A DNA stretch of 64,000 nucleotides, taken from assembly GCF_017355405.1 (NCBI RefSeq), contig NZ_CP061177.1, forward strand, positions 496,001 to 560,000, written 5' to 3'. This DNA is from Roseomonas haemaphysalidis (GTDB taxonomy: Bacteria; Pseudomonadota; Alphaproteobacteria; Acetobacterales; Acetobacteraceae). The position numbers and the translations under genes are program-made. The notes below the pieces were generated by a model. It saw only the letters and a list, made by a program, of their open reading frames with translations. It made no database searches and was not told where the DNA came from. Below are positions 1 through 7,708 of the stretch, one piece after another (positions within the stretch are counted from its first letter, which is position 1; the number at the start of each line of letters is the position of its first letter).

Positions 1-1
1 C

Positions 2-301
2 GAGTGGCGCATCCTGCTGACGCAGATCCTGCCCAACATCCTGCCGATCATGGCGGTGCAGGTCTCGCTCACCATGGGCTACGCCATCCTCAACGCGGCG
101 GGCCTGTCCTTTATCGGCCTCGGCGTGCGGCCACCGATGCCGGAATGGGGCATCATGGTCGCGGAGGGCGCCAGCTTCATCGTGTCCGGCGAATGGTGGG
201 TCGCGCTGTTTCCCGGCCTCGCGCTGATGCTGGCCGTGTTCTGCTTCAACCTGCTGGGGGACGGGCTGCGCGACATCGTCGACCCGCAGCGGCGTGGCTG
301 A
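2..301 (+). CDS. Peptide-type ABC transporter permease, C-terminal part (DppC-like)
   Basis: Cut by the left edge; 99 codons of the 3' end remain. The translation contains the EAA-loop tail and the last membrane segments typical of DppC/OppC permeases, ending in a conserved GDGLRD motif. It is very similar to the C-terminus of the permease at 31894-32757, sharing for example ILNAAGLSF, PEWGIMVAEGA and NLLGDGLRD. It forms half of the membrane channel of a peptide-type importer. The fused ATPase gene follows at once, so the two are in one operon. The substrate cannot be read from the sequence; the downstream UraD-like gene hints at a ureide-like solute. Confidence 0.9.
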   Translation, partial: EWRILLTQILPNILPIMAVQVSLTMGYAILNAAGLSFIGLGVRPPMPEWGIMVAEGASFIVSGEWWVALFPGLALMLAVFCFNLLGDGLRDIVDPQRRG

Positions 302-308
302 AGGCCTC

Positions 309-1997
309 ATGAGCATGGCCCAGGACGCTCCCCGCGTGCCCTTGCTGGACGTGCGGGACCTGACGGTGGAATTCGCGACGCGCGCCGGCCCGGTGCGGGC
401 GGTGCGCCAGGTCTCGCTGCGCCTGATGAAGGGCGAGACGGTCGGCATCGTCGGTGAATCCGGCTCCGGCAAGTCCGTCACCTCCTATGCCGTCATGCGC
501 ATCCTCGACCGCGCGGGACGGATCGCGGAAGGCAGCATCGTCTTTTCCGGCATGCCGTTGCAGGCGGCGGCGGAAGGGGCGATGCGCGACCTGCGCGGGC
601 GGGAGATCTCGATGATCTTCCAGAACCCCCGCGCGGCGCTGAACCCGATCCGCCCGGTGGGCCGGCAGATCGAGGACGTGATGCTGCGCCACGGCCAGGC
701 GACGCGGCAGACCGCGCGCGGGCGGGCCATCGAGATGCTGGAGCAGGTGCGCATTTCCCGCGCCGCCGAGCGCTACCACGCCTATCCCTTCGAGCTGTCG
801 GGCGGCATGTGCCAGCGCATCGTCATCGCGCTGGCACTCGCCTGCCGGCCGCAACTATTGATCGCCGACGAGCCGACCACCGGGCTCGACGTCACCACCC
901 AGAAGACGGTGATGGAGCTGGTTTCCGAGCTGACGCGGGCGCGCGGCATGTCGACGCTGCTGATCACCCACGACCTCGGCCTTGCCGCCGCCTATTGCGA
1001 CCGGGTGGTGGTGATGCAGCAGGGGCGCGTGGTGGAGGACGCGGCCTCCGCCAGCATCTTCCGCGCGCCCGCCCACCCCTATACCCGCCGCCTGCTGCGT
1101 GCCACGCCCCGCCCCGGCGCCGGGCTGCGCGACCTGCTGCCGGAAGGTGCCCCCGCCGGCGAGCCGGTGCGCCCGCCGCCGCCCGATGCGCCACCGCTGC
1201 TGGAAGTGACCCGGCTGGTGAAGGCCTATCCACGCCCGCTGGCGGCCGGCTGGTGGAAGCGTGGCGCGGCAGCGCCGCCGGTGCGCGCGGTGGATGGCAT
1301 CTCCTTCAGCATCCGGCGCGGCGAAAGCGTCGGGCTGGTGGGGGAATCCGGCTGCGGCAAGTCCACCACCTCCACCATGCTGATGCGGCTGATCGACAGG
1401 ACGGAAGGCAGCATCCGCTTCGACGGGCAGGAGATCGGCGACATTTCGCCGCGCGCCTTCACCCGCTCGCCGCTGCGTGCCCGCATCCAGATGGTGTTCC
1501 AGGACCCCACCGACAGCCTGAACCCGCGCTACACGGCCGAACGCGCCATCGCCGACCCGATCCTGCGGCTCGGCGGCCGCGCCGCGCGGGCCGGGCTGCG
1601 CGCGCGCTGCGAGGAACTGGCGGGGCTGGTCGGCCTGCCGGTGGAACTGCTCGGCCGGCTGCCGCACCAGCTGTCCGGCGGGCAGAAGGCGCGCGTCGGC
1701 ATCGCCCGCGCCATCGCGCTGAACCCGGACCTGGTGGTGCTGGATGAGCCGACGGCGGCGCTGGACGTGTCCGTGCAGGCGGTGGTGCTGAACCTGTTGC
1801 AGGACCTCAAGGCCCGGCTGGGGATGAGCTATCTGTTTGTCAGCCACGACCTGCACGTGGTGCGGCTGCTGTGCGACCGCGTGATCGTCATGCGCGCCGG
1901 CCGCATCGTGGAGCAGGGGCCGACGGCCGAGGTGATGCAGCGCCCGCAACACGACTACACGCGCGAGCTGCTGGCCGCCGCGCCGGAACCGCCGTGA
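309..1997 (+). CDS. Fused double ATP-binding protein of a peptide-type ABC importer (DppD-DppF fusion)
   Basis: A 562-residue protein with two complete ABC ATPase halves in one chain. Half one has Walker A GESGSGKS, signature LSGGMCQ and Walker [13 protein letters not shown]; half two has [16 protein letters not shown] and [12 protein letters not shown]. Each half ends in the oligopeptide-type C-terminal extension ([16 protein letters not shown]). It energises import by the permease upstream. A GTG at 294 is in frame and overlaps the permease stop; ATG 309 is preferred because GAAGG lies just upstream. The next gene overlaps by 4 bp (GTGA). The fused layout matches the paralogue at 32754-34403. 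Confidence 0.93.
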   Translation: MSMAQDAPRVPLLDVRDLTVEFATRAGPVRAVRQVSLRLMKGETVGIVGESGSGKSVTSYAVMRILDRAGRIAEGSIVFSGMPLQAAAEGAMRDLRGREISMIFQNPRAALNPIRPVGRQIEDVMLRHGQATRQTARGRAIEMLEQVRISRAAERYHAYPFELSGGMCQRIVIALALACRPQLLIADEPTTGLDVTTQKTVMELVSELTRARGMSTLLITHDLGLAAAYCDRVVVMQQGRVVEDAASASIFRAPAHPYTRRLLRATPRPGAGLRDLLPEGAPAGEPVRPPPPDAPPLLEVTRLVKAYPRPLAAGWWKRGAAAPPVRAVDGISFSIRRGESVGLVGESGCGKSTTSTMLMRLIDRTEGSIRFDGQEIGDISPRAFTRSPLRARIQMVFQDPTDSLNPRYTAERAIADPILRLGGRAARAGLRARCEELAGLVGLPVELLGRLPHQLSGGQKARVGIARAIALNPDLVVLDEPTAALDVSVQAVVLNLLQDLKARLGMSYLFVSHDLHVVRLLCDRVIVMRAGRIVEQGPTAEVMQRPQHDYTRELLAAAPEPP

Positions 1998-2737
1998 CCA
2001 CCCTGGCCGCGCTGAACGCCGCCAGCGCCGGGGGCTTCGCGTCGGCGCTGGACGGCATCTTTGAGCGCGCCCCCTGGGTGGCGGCGGACGCCGCGGCGGC
2101 GCGGCCCTTCGCGGACGCATCGGCGCTGCACACCGCGCTGATGCGGGCGCTGGAGAACGCCGGGGAGGCCGCCTTTCGCGCCTTCCTGAACGGCCACGAG
2201 CCGCTGGTGGCGGGGCCGTTGCCGGACAGCCTGACCGCGTCCTCCCGCCTGGAGCAAGGCGACCTGCCCTTGGGCGCGCTGATCGGCGCCGATGCCCTGG
2301 CCGCGCTGAACGCCGCCTACCGCCAGCGCTTCGGCTTTCCCTTCGTGGTCGCGCTGCGCCGCCGCACGGCGGCCGATGTGCTGCGGGAACTGCACCGCCG
2401 GCTGGCGGCGGAACCGGCGGCGGAATGGCCGCAGGCCCTGGCGGAAGTCGGCCACGTCACCCGCTTTCGCCTGCTGGCGCGGCTGGGGGAGCCGGTCCCC
2501 GGCGGCAGCATCAGGGTGGAGCTGGCCGGGCCGGTGCGGGCGCTGGTGCTGGAGCGGGAAGGCCAGGTGATCGCCCGGATGGCGGCGCCGGCCGGCGGCG
2601 GGGTGACGCTGTGGCGGGAAGCGCCGCTGCGGCTCGGCGCCTACCGGCTGCTGGCGGACGGCCGGCCGCACGACTTCCGACCGGAGCAGGCGGAAGGCGA
2701 GACCGTCCTGCCCCTCAGGGGTCCTGCATCAGGCTGA
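1994..2737 (+). CDS. OHCU decarboxylase-like (UraD-family) protein with C-terminal extension
   Basis: A 247-residue protein starting with GTG inside the stop of the ATPase gene, so translationally coupled. Residues 5-165 match the 2-oxo-4-hydroxy-4-carboxy-5-ureidoimidazoline decarboxylase fold: LN...GIFERAPWV near the start, H68, SRLEQ with E87, and YRQRFGFPF at 109-117. That enzyme completes conversion of urate to S-allantoin. H68 and E87 align with the family's catalytic His and Glu, but the usual HPDL motif reads HEPL. About 80 further residues, absent from single-domain UraD, follow. Fusion of UraD to a transthyretin-like hydrolase is known; this tail lacks that enzyme's motifs, so its role is unknown. 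Operon position suggests processing of the imported compound. Confidence 0.75.
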   Translation: MTTLAALNAASAGGFASALDGIFERAPWVAADAAAARPFADASALHTALMRALENAGEAAFRAFLNGHEPLVAGPLPDSLTASSRLEQGDLPLGALIGADALAALNAAYRQRFGFPFVVALRRRTAADVLRELHRRLAAEPAAEWPQALAEVGHVTRFRLLARLGEPVPGGSIRVELAGPVRALVLEREGQVIARMAAPAGGGVTLWREAPLRLGAYRLLADGRPHDFRPEQAEGETVLPLRGPASG

Positions 2738-3116
2738 CATGGGCGGCCACCACCTTCCAGCCGTCCGGGAAGCGCACCCAGCTCTGGCTTTGCCGCCCGC
2801 GGCGACCGCTGGCCAGCAGCACGTATTCGGTGTTCGCCACGCCGAAGTCGCGGCCAAAGGTGGTGAGCACCGTGTGCTCCAGCCGCCGCGCGCGGCTTTG
2901 GTGCTGCGTTGGCGTGCGGTTGGCGCGAAAGGCGGCGATCTCGGCATGGCCGTAAAGGTTCTCGGCCACGCCGTAGCGCAGGGTGAGGGCGTTTTCCCAG
3001 AAGCTGCCGTCCAGCACGGCCACGTTGTTCTCGTCCAGCCCACGGTCGTAGCGCTCAAAGGCGGCGCGCAGCCCGGCCAGCGCCTCGGGGTTGTCGATCT
3101 CGGTCACGTCGGTCAT
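2715..3116 (-). CDS. AtzH/HpxZ-like NTF2-fold protein (DUF3225)
   Basis: A 133-residue protein of the SnoaL/NTF2-like DUF3225 family, which includes HpxZ of oxalurate catabolism and AtzH of cyanuric acid breakdown. Recognisable parts are LDGSFWENALTLRYG, YGHAEIAAFR and a C-terminal SQSWVRFPDGWKVVAAHVS strand. AtzH acts on small carboxylated biuret-type compounds; HpxZ has no firmly known activity. The gene lies 16 bp downstream of an amidase on the same strand, the usual setting for this family. Its 3' end overlaps the convergent UraD-like gene by 23 bp. Confidence 0.8.
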   Translation of the reverse strand: MTDVTEIDNPEALAGLRAAFERYDRGLDENNVAVLDGSFWENALTLRYGVAENLYGHAEIAAFRANRTPTQHQSRARRLEHTVLTTFGRDFGVANTEYVLLASGRRGRQSQSWVRFPDGWKVVAAHVSLMQDP

Positions 3117-3132
3117 CGGCTTGGCTTTCCGT

Positions 3133-4320
3133 TCAGTGGCGGGCGCGTTCGACGGCCTCGGCGATGGCCACCAGCTTCGTATCCTGGCCGTGCCAGGCGA
3201 GGATGGACAGCCCGCAGGGCTTGCCGCCCGCGTGGCCCAGCGGCAGGCTCAGCTGCGGCAGCCCGGCGAAGCCCGCGAAGGAGGTGAGCTGGCTGATCCG
3301 CTCCGACAGCGCGTCCAGCGCCGCCAGCGGCAGGCCGAGCGGGGGTGCGGTGAAGGGCGTGGTTGGCAGGCACAGGATGGCGCCCCCTTCCAGCAGCCCG
3401 CGCGCCCGGGCCAGCACCTGCTGCCGCACGCTGGCCGCCTCCGCCGCCTGCGCGTCGGTGAAGCCGGCGGCCAGGGTCAGGTTGCGCGCCACGTTGAAGG
3501 CGAAGCGGGGGTTTGCCGCATCGATCCAGTCGCGGAAGGTGCGCCATCCCTCATGCCGCTGCAGGATGTTGCGTTGCGCGCTCCAGGCCACCAAGGCACC
3601 CGCCGGTCCCAGGTTCACGCCCTGCGGCGCATGGCCCAGCACGCGTCCCAGCAAGGCGACGGCGCCGGCCAGAGCCTCCCGCACCTCGGCATCGGCCAGC
3701 GCGAAGGCGTCCTCCGCGACCAGCAGCGGCGCCGCCATCGGGGCGGGGATCGGCTCTTGCAGCAGCACGGCGGAGGCTTTGGCGAAGGTGGCCGCATCGC
3801 GGGTGAACCAGCCGACGGTGTCGAAGCTGGGCGCCTGGGCGCAAACGCCCGCGAAGGAAATGCGCCCGTGCGTGGTGCGCAGCCCGTGCAGCCCGCACAG
3901 GCTGGCCGGCACCCGCACGGAGCCGCCCGTATCGGTGCCCAGCGCGATGTCGCATTCCCCCGCCGCGACGGCTGATGCCGAGCCGCTGGACGACCCGCCC
4001 GGCAGGCAGCCCGGCGCCGCCGGGTTGGCGGGCGTGCCGAAGAACTGGTTGAAGCCCAGAATGCCCAGCGAGATCTCGCAGGTCACGGTCTTGCCGACCA
4101 GGTCTGCCCCGGCATCGAGCAGCTTGCCAACGGCCCAGGCATGCGCCTGCGGCACGGGGTGCGTCCGCGCCCAATCCGGATTGCCGGCGCCGGTCGGCGT
4201 GCCGGCGACATCGAACAGATCCTTGGCGGCGAAGCTGAGTCCGGTCAGCGGGCCCGATGCGGCGGGTGACAGGCGATAGCGGGGGCCGGGAAGAAAAGCG
4301 TCGGTCGTGCTGTTCGTCAT
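3133..4320 (-). CDS. Amidase (amidase signature family, AMI1-like length)
   Basis: A 395-residue amidase-signature enzyme that hydrolyses a C-N amide bond. The Ser-cisSer-Lys triad is visible: Lys33 in AAKDLFDVAG, the GGSSSGS loop at 108-114, and nucleophile Ser134 in GTDTGGSVRVPAS. The chain is shorter than typical amidases (450-500 residues) and resembles the compact plant AMI1/indole-acetamide hydrolase group. With the AtzH/HpxZ-like gene directly downstream it looks like a two-gene unit for ureide or biuret-like amides, but the substrate is not predictable. It is transcribed away from the monooxygenase at 4648. Confidence 0.88.
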   Translation of the reverse strand: MTNSTTDAFLPGPRYRLSPAASGPLTGLSFAAKDLFDVAGTPTGAGNPDWARTHPVPQAHAWAVGKLLDAGADLVGKTVTCEISLGILGFNQFFGTPANPAAPGCLPGGSSSGSASAVAAGECDIALGTDTGGSVRVPASLCGLHGLRTTHGRISFAGVCAQAPSFDTVGWFTRDAATFAKASAVLLQEPIPAPMAAPLLVAEDAFALADAEVREALAGAVALLGRVLGHAPQGVNLGPAGALVAWSAQRNILQRHEGWRTFRDWIDAANPRFAFNVARNLTLAAGFTDAQAAEAASVRQQVLARARGLLEGGAILCLPTTPFTAPPLGLPLAALDALSERISQLTSFAGFAGLPQLSLPLGHAGGKPCGLSILAWHGQDTKLVAIAEAVERARH

Positions 4321-4647
4321 GCGGAAGACCTAGCAAGACCCGGGCCGGTCGCCAGCGTGGCATGGCCGGCTCCAGGTCGTGCGGGGGCCGGCTGTCCGAC
4401 CCTCGCGGATGCCGGGTCCCGGCCTGCCGGATCGCGGGTCCGGGGACAGGGTCGACCGACGCTCCCGATCCAGGATGTCGCCGGCGGTGGAAAGCCAGAA
4501 CCACCACACCGCGGGCGGCATGCCCGATTTGGCATGATCCTCGCTCCGATCCGGCGATAAACTCCGTATCGCGACCACGACGGTCGTTGAAACGCCTTCA
4601 CGGACGGCCCGACCAGCCGCCGCACCAGCAGGATGGAACCGCGCACC
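4321..4647. other. Divergent intergenic region, no gene
   Basis: 327 bases between the amidase (minus) and the flavin monooxygenase (plus). No credible reading frame was seen. It must hold promoters for both directions. A perfect 6-6-6 inverted repeat and an overlapping sigma-54-like sequence lie near 4519-4545 and are listed separately. Confidence 0.6.
4519..4545 (+). promoter_or_regulatory. Inverted repeat CATGCC-N6-GGCATG overlapping a sigma-54-like promoter
   Basis: CATGCC at 4519-4524 and GGCATG at 4531-4536 form a perfect inverted repeat with a 6-base spacer. Overlapping it, TTGGCATGATCCTCGCT (4529-4545) has the GG-N10-GC spacing of a -24/-12 promoter, with two departures from TGGCAC...TTGC. 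It lies about 100 bp upstream of the monooxygenase ATG. Either reading (operator or RpoN promoter) is a pattern match only. Confidence 0.35.
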
Positions 4648-6006
4648 ATGACGCAGAAGCAGTTGAAGCTGGGCGCCTTCCTCAGCGTGCCGGGAAACCA
4701 TCTCGCGGCCTGGCGGCACCCGGATGCCGTGACGGAAACGGACATGGACTTCGACTGGTACATGCGGCTGGCGCAACTGGCCGAGCGTGGCCGGTTCGAC
4801 ACCATCTTCTTTCAGGATACCGCGGCGGTGGGCGGCAGCGACAAGCTGGCGCGGGGCGACCTGACGCGCAGCAAGCTGTGCCGCATCGTCAAGCTGGAGC
4901 CGACCACGGCGCTGGCGGGGCTGGCTGTCGGCACCAAGCATATCGGGCTGATCGCCACGGCGACGACCACCTACAACGAGCCCTACAACATCGCCCGGCG
5001 CTTCGCGAGCATCGATCATATCAGCAAGGGCCGCGCCGGCTGGAACCTGGTGACCTCGCAGATCGAGGACGAGGCCGGCAACTTCACGGCCAACCCGCAC
5101 ATGGCCCATGCGCTGCGCTACGAGCGCGCCGCCGAGTTCTATGACGTCGTGGCCGGCCTTTGGGACAGTTGGGAGGACGACGCCTTCCTGCGCGACAAGG
5201 ACAGCGGCCGCTACTTCGATCCCGACAAGGTGCATTTCCTGCACCACAGCGGCGAGCATTTCTCGGTGCGCGGCCCCCTCAACGTGTCACGCTCCCCGCA
5301 GGGGCGGCCGGTGGTGGCGCAGGCGGGGTCGTCGGAACCGGGGCGGGAGCTGGCGGCGCGCACGGCCGACATCGTGTTCACGGCACAAACCGAGCTGGAT
5401 GACGCCCGCGCCTTCTATGCGGACGTCAAGGGCCGCATGGCGAAGTACGGCCGCCACCCGGACGAGATGAAGATCATGCCCGGCTTTTCCCCCATCATCG
5501 GCCGCACGATGGAGGAGGCGCAGGAGAAATTCCAACGCCTGCAGGACCTGCTGCCCGACGATGTCGCGCTGTCCGCGCTGGACCGCTTCACCAGGGGCAT
5601 GAACATCGAGCAATACCCGCTGGACGGCCCCATGCCCGAGCTGCCGGACACCAATGCTGCCAAGGCGCAGCGCGACCTGATCATGACCATGGCGCGGCGG
5701 GACAACATGACGCTGCGGCAGGTGGCGCGCAGCGTTTCGGCCGCCCAGGGCCACCGGATGCTGGTCGGCACGCCCGCCTACATGGCGGACCAGATGCAGG
5801 AATGGCTCGAGGCGGACGCCGCCGACGGCTTCAACGTCATCTGCAACTACTACCCGGCGCCATTGGCGGAATTCGTCGATCAGGTGATTCCCGAACTGCA
5901 GCGCCGTGGATTGTTCCGCACCGAATACGAAGGCACCACGCTGCGCGAGAACCTGGGGCTGGCGCGGCCGGCCAACGCCTTTGCCCTGCGCCGCGCGGCG
6001 GAATAG
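4648..6006 (+). CDS. LLM-class flavin-dependent monooxygenase (NtaA/SnaA/DszA family)
   Basis: A 452-residue flavin-dependent monooxygenase of the nitrilotriacetate/alkanesulfonate bacterial-luciferase-like class. These enzymes use FMNH2 from a partner reductase and oxygen to oxidise the substrate. Seen: KLGAFLSVPGNH at the N-terminus, FDTIFFQDTAAVGG, the conserved GRAGWNLVTS block, RPVVAQAGSSEPGRELAARTAD split across the flavin site, and a C-terminal FNVICNYYPAPL. ATG 4633 is 15 bp upstream in frame; 4648 fits family starts (MxxKQLxLGAF). No flavin reductase gene is next to it, so the reductant must come from elsewhere. Confidence 0.88.
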   Translation: MTQKQLKLGAFLSVPGNHLAAWRHPDAVTETDMDFDWYMRLAQLAERGRFDTIFFQDTAAVGGSDKLARGDLTRSKLCRIVKLEPTTALAGLAVGTKHIGLIATATTTYNEPYNIARRFASIDHISKGRAGWNLVTSQIEDEAGNFTANPHMAHALRYERAAEFYDVVAGLWDSWEDDAFLRDKDSGRYFDPDKVHFLHHSGEHFSVRGPLNVSRSPQGRPVVAQAGSSEPGRELAARTADIVFTAQTELDDARAFYADVKGRMAKYGRHPDEMKIMPGFSPIIGRTMEEAQEKFQRLQDLLPDDVALSALDRFTRGMNIEQYPLDGPMPELPDTNAAKAQRDLIMTMARRDNMTLRQVARSVSAAQGHRMLVGTPAYMADQMQEWLEADAADGFNVICNYYPAPLAEFVDQVIPELQRRGLFRTEYEGTTLRENLGLARPANAFALRRAAE

Positions 6007-6163
6007 CCCGCCCGCCTCCGGCGGCGGATGCCGGTCGCCTCGCATGGGGGGGTTGCCACGCGGCACCAGCGCCGGACCCCGCATCATTCCCGGATGCCCC
6101 TTTCCACCATGGCGCCTGTGGCAACCGCCTGCCTGGAGCGGACCTGGCCGCGTCAGCCAGGTT

Positions 6164-6763
6164 TCAGACGCTGGCTTCGCGCAGTGCCTGGGTCAGGACA
6201 ATCCCGGCGAGGCGGGCCGTGTTGAGCAGCCGGTCAAGGTGCTGCCCTTCCCGGGCCTTGGCGGAAAGGCCGGCCATGGTGGTCGTCACATAGTCCGTGA
6301 TCTGCGGCGCCTGTTCCGGATATTCTGCCGCAACAAAGCGCCGGATGGTTTCCTCGCCTGCGGCCACGGCGGCGGCGGCGCATTCCCGCGCGCCAGAGTC
6401 GTCGCAGCGCGTGCCTTCCAGGATCAGGCAGCCGGCCGCGGCGGGATCGGCGGCGTAGTTGCGGGCGGCGACTTCCAGCAGGGCGGCAAGGGCCTCGGCC
6501 ACGGGGCGGCCGGGCCGTAGCACATCGTCCAGCATGATGGCCCCGGCGGCGTCGTAGCGGCCGACGACGCGCGCGTAGAGCCCGGCCTTGCTGCCGAAGG
6601 CCGCATAAAAGCTCGGCGGGTTGATGCCGAGGGCCGCGGTGATGTCGGCGACGCTCACCGCATCAAAGCCACGGGCGTGGAACAGGCGCTGCGCGGTCGC
6701 GACGGCCTCGTCCGGGTCGAAGCGGCGGGGGCGGCCACGCGGCCGCGCCTTATCTGTAGTCAT
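6164..6763 (-). CDS. bdcR: TetR-family repressor, BdcR-like
   Basis: A 199-residue TetR regulator. The N-terminal helix-turn-helix is clear: GRPRRFDPDEAVATAQRLF, ITAALGINPPSFYAAFGSK. The rest is the ligand-binding domain, which includes the block CLILEGTRC. It is transcribed divergently from the bdcA homologue with 75 bp between them, as bdcR and bdcA are in Escherichia coli. ATG at 6763 lies inside one of two matching palindromes (6755-6770), so the protein probably represses its own gene and bdcA. The name rests on family, length and gene pairing. Confidence 0.82.
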   Translation of the reverse strand: MTTDKARPRGRPRRFDPDEAVATAQRLFHARGFDAVSVADITAALGINPPSFYAAFGSKAGLYARVVGRYDAAGAIMLDDVLRPGRPVAEALAALLEVAARNYAADPAAAGCLILEGTRCDDSGARECAAAAVAAGEETIRRFVAAEYPEQAPQITDYVTTTMAGLSAKAREGQHLDRLLNTARLAGIVLTQALREASV

Positions 6764-6817
6764 CCCTACAATATCTCTTGACGGAGCCTTCACGCGATTT
6801 ATGTAGGGAGTAATACA
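6755..6817. promoter_or_regulatory. Twin TGTA-N8-TACA operators and bdcA promoter
   Basis: TGTAGTCATCCCTACA (6755-6770) and TGTAGGGAGTAATACA (6802-6817) share the form TGTA-N8-TACA, and the GGGA core of one is repeated inverted in the other. Centres are 47 bp apart. The first covers the start codon of bdcR. The second covers the -10 (TATGTA, 6800-6805) of a promoter with -35 TTGACG (6778-6783) for bdcA, whose AAGGAGG ribosome site is at 6826-6832. This is a classic layout for TetR autorepression. Confidence 0.7.
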
Positions 6818-6838
6818 TTTCATCGCAAGGAGGGCCGC

Positions 6839-7552
6839 ATGGCCGGTCTCAAAGGCAAGTCCGTTCTGGTGCTCGGTGGCAGCCGGGGCATCGGGGCGGC
6901 GATCGTGCGGCGTTTCGCCGCGGACGGCGCGACAGTGGCCTTCACCTATTCCGGATCGCGCGAGGCAGCGGAGCGGCTCGCGGCCGAAACGGGCACCACG
7001 GCGGCGGCGACGGATAGCGCCGACCGGGACGCTGTGATCGCCCGGGTGCGCGACAGCGGCCCGCTGGATGTGCTGGTGGTGAATGCGGGGGTGGCCATCG
7101 TGGGCGATGCCCTGGAACTCGACGCGGACGAGGTGGACCGGATGATCCGCATCAACGTCCACGCGCCGTATCACGCGGCCGTGGAGGCGGCGCGGCAGAT
7201 GCCGCAGGGCGGGCGGATCATCGTGATCGGCTCCAATGTCGGCGACCATACGGGGTTTCCGGGCATCGCGGCCTATACGCTGACCAAGGCGGCGGTGCAG
7301 GGGCTGGTGCGCGGCTTGGCGCGGGACTTCGGGCCGCGCGGGATCACGGTGAACGCCGTGCAGCCGGGGCCGGTGGATACCGACATGAACCCCGCCGACG
7401 GGCCGTTGAAGGACACGCTGCACGGGCTGATGGCGCTTCGCCGGCACGGGCGGCCGGAGGAGATCGCGGGGCTGGTGGCCTGGCTGGCAGGGCCGGAGGC
7501 GGGCTTCGCGACAGGCTCGATGCATACGATCGATGGCGGCTTCAACGCCTGA
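6839..7552 (+). CDS. bdcA: SDR oxidoreductase, BdcA-like (cyclic-di-GMP-binding biofilm dispersal family)
   Basis: A 237-residue short-chain dehydrogenase with LGGSRGIGAAIVRRF nucleotide-binding motif, VNAG, catalytic YTLTK and a C-terminal TGSMHTIDGGFNA. Blocks such as ATDSADRDAVI, HAPYHAAVEAARQMP, GLARDFGPRGIT and LVAWLAGPEA closely match E. coli BdcA, which binds c-di-GMP and favours biofilm dispersal. It probably also has NADP-linked reductase activity. A strong AAGGAGG lies 6 bp before the ATG. Regulation by the divergent TetR gene is indicated by the shared twin operators. Confidence 0.88.
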   Translation: MAGLKGKSVLVLGGSRGIGAAIVRRFAADGATVAFTYSGSREAAERLAAETGTTAAATDSADRDAVIARVRDSGPLDVLVVNAGVAIVGDALELDADEVDRMIRINVHAPYHAAVEAARQMPQGGRIIVIGSNVGDHTGFPGIAAYTLTKAAVQGLVRGLARDFGPRGITVNAVQPGPVDTDMNPADGPLKDTLHGLMALRRHGRPEEIAGLVAWLAGPEAGFATGSMHTIDGGFNA

Positions 7553-7581
7553 CCCCAGGCGCGCCGGCACGCCGCGTTGAC

Positions 7582-7633
7582 GGGGCGTGGGCTGAAGCGA
7601 AGAGCCTCGGCCCGCGCCAGCCATCCACGCCCC
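7582..7633. terminator. Stem-loop between convergent bdcA and hydantoinase genes
   Basis: GGGGCGTGG at 7582-7590 pairs perfectly with CCACGCCCC at 7625-7633, and flanking bases (GGCTG/CAGCC) extend the stem with a mismatch. It sits between the 3' ends of two converging genes. There is no clear T-tract, so a factor-independent terminator is only possible. Confidence 0.4.
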
Positions 7634-7708
7634 GATTCTGGCAGGCTGGGGCTGCGGCGGGCCAGCTCACAGATCCGGCCTCGGTCGGCACAGTCGCAGC
7701 CAGAGGGC

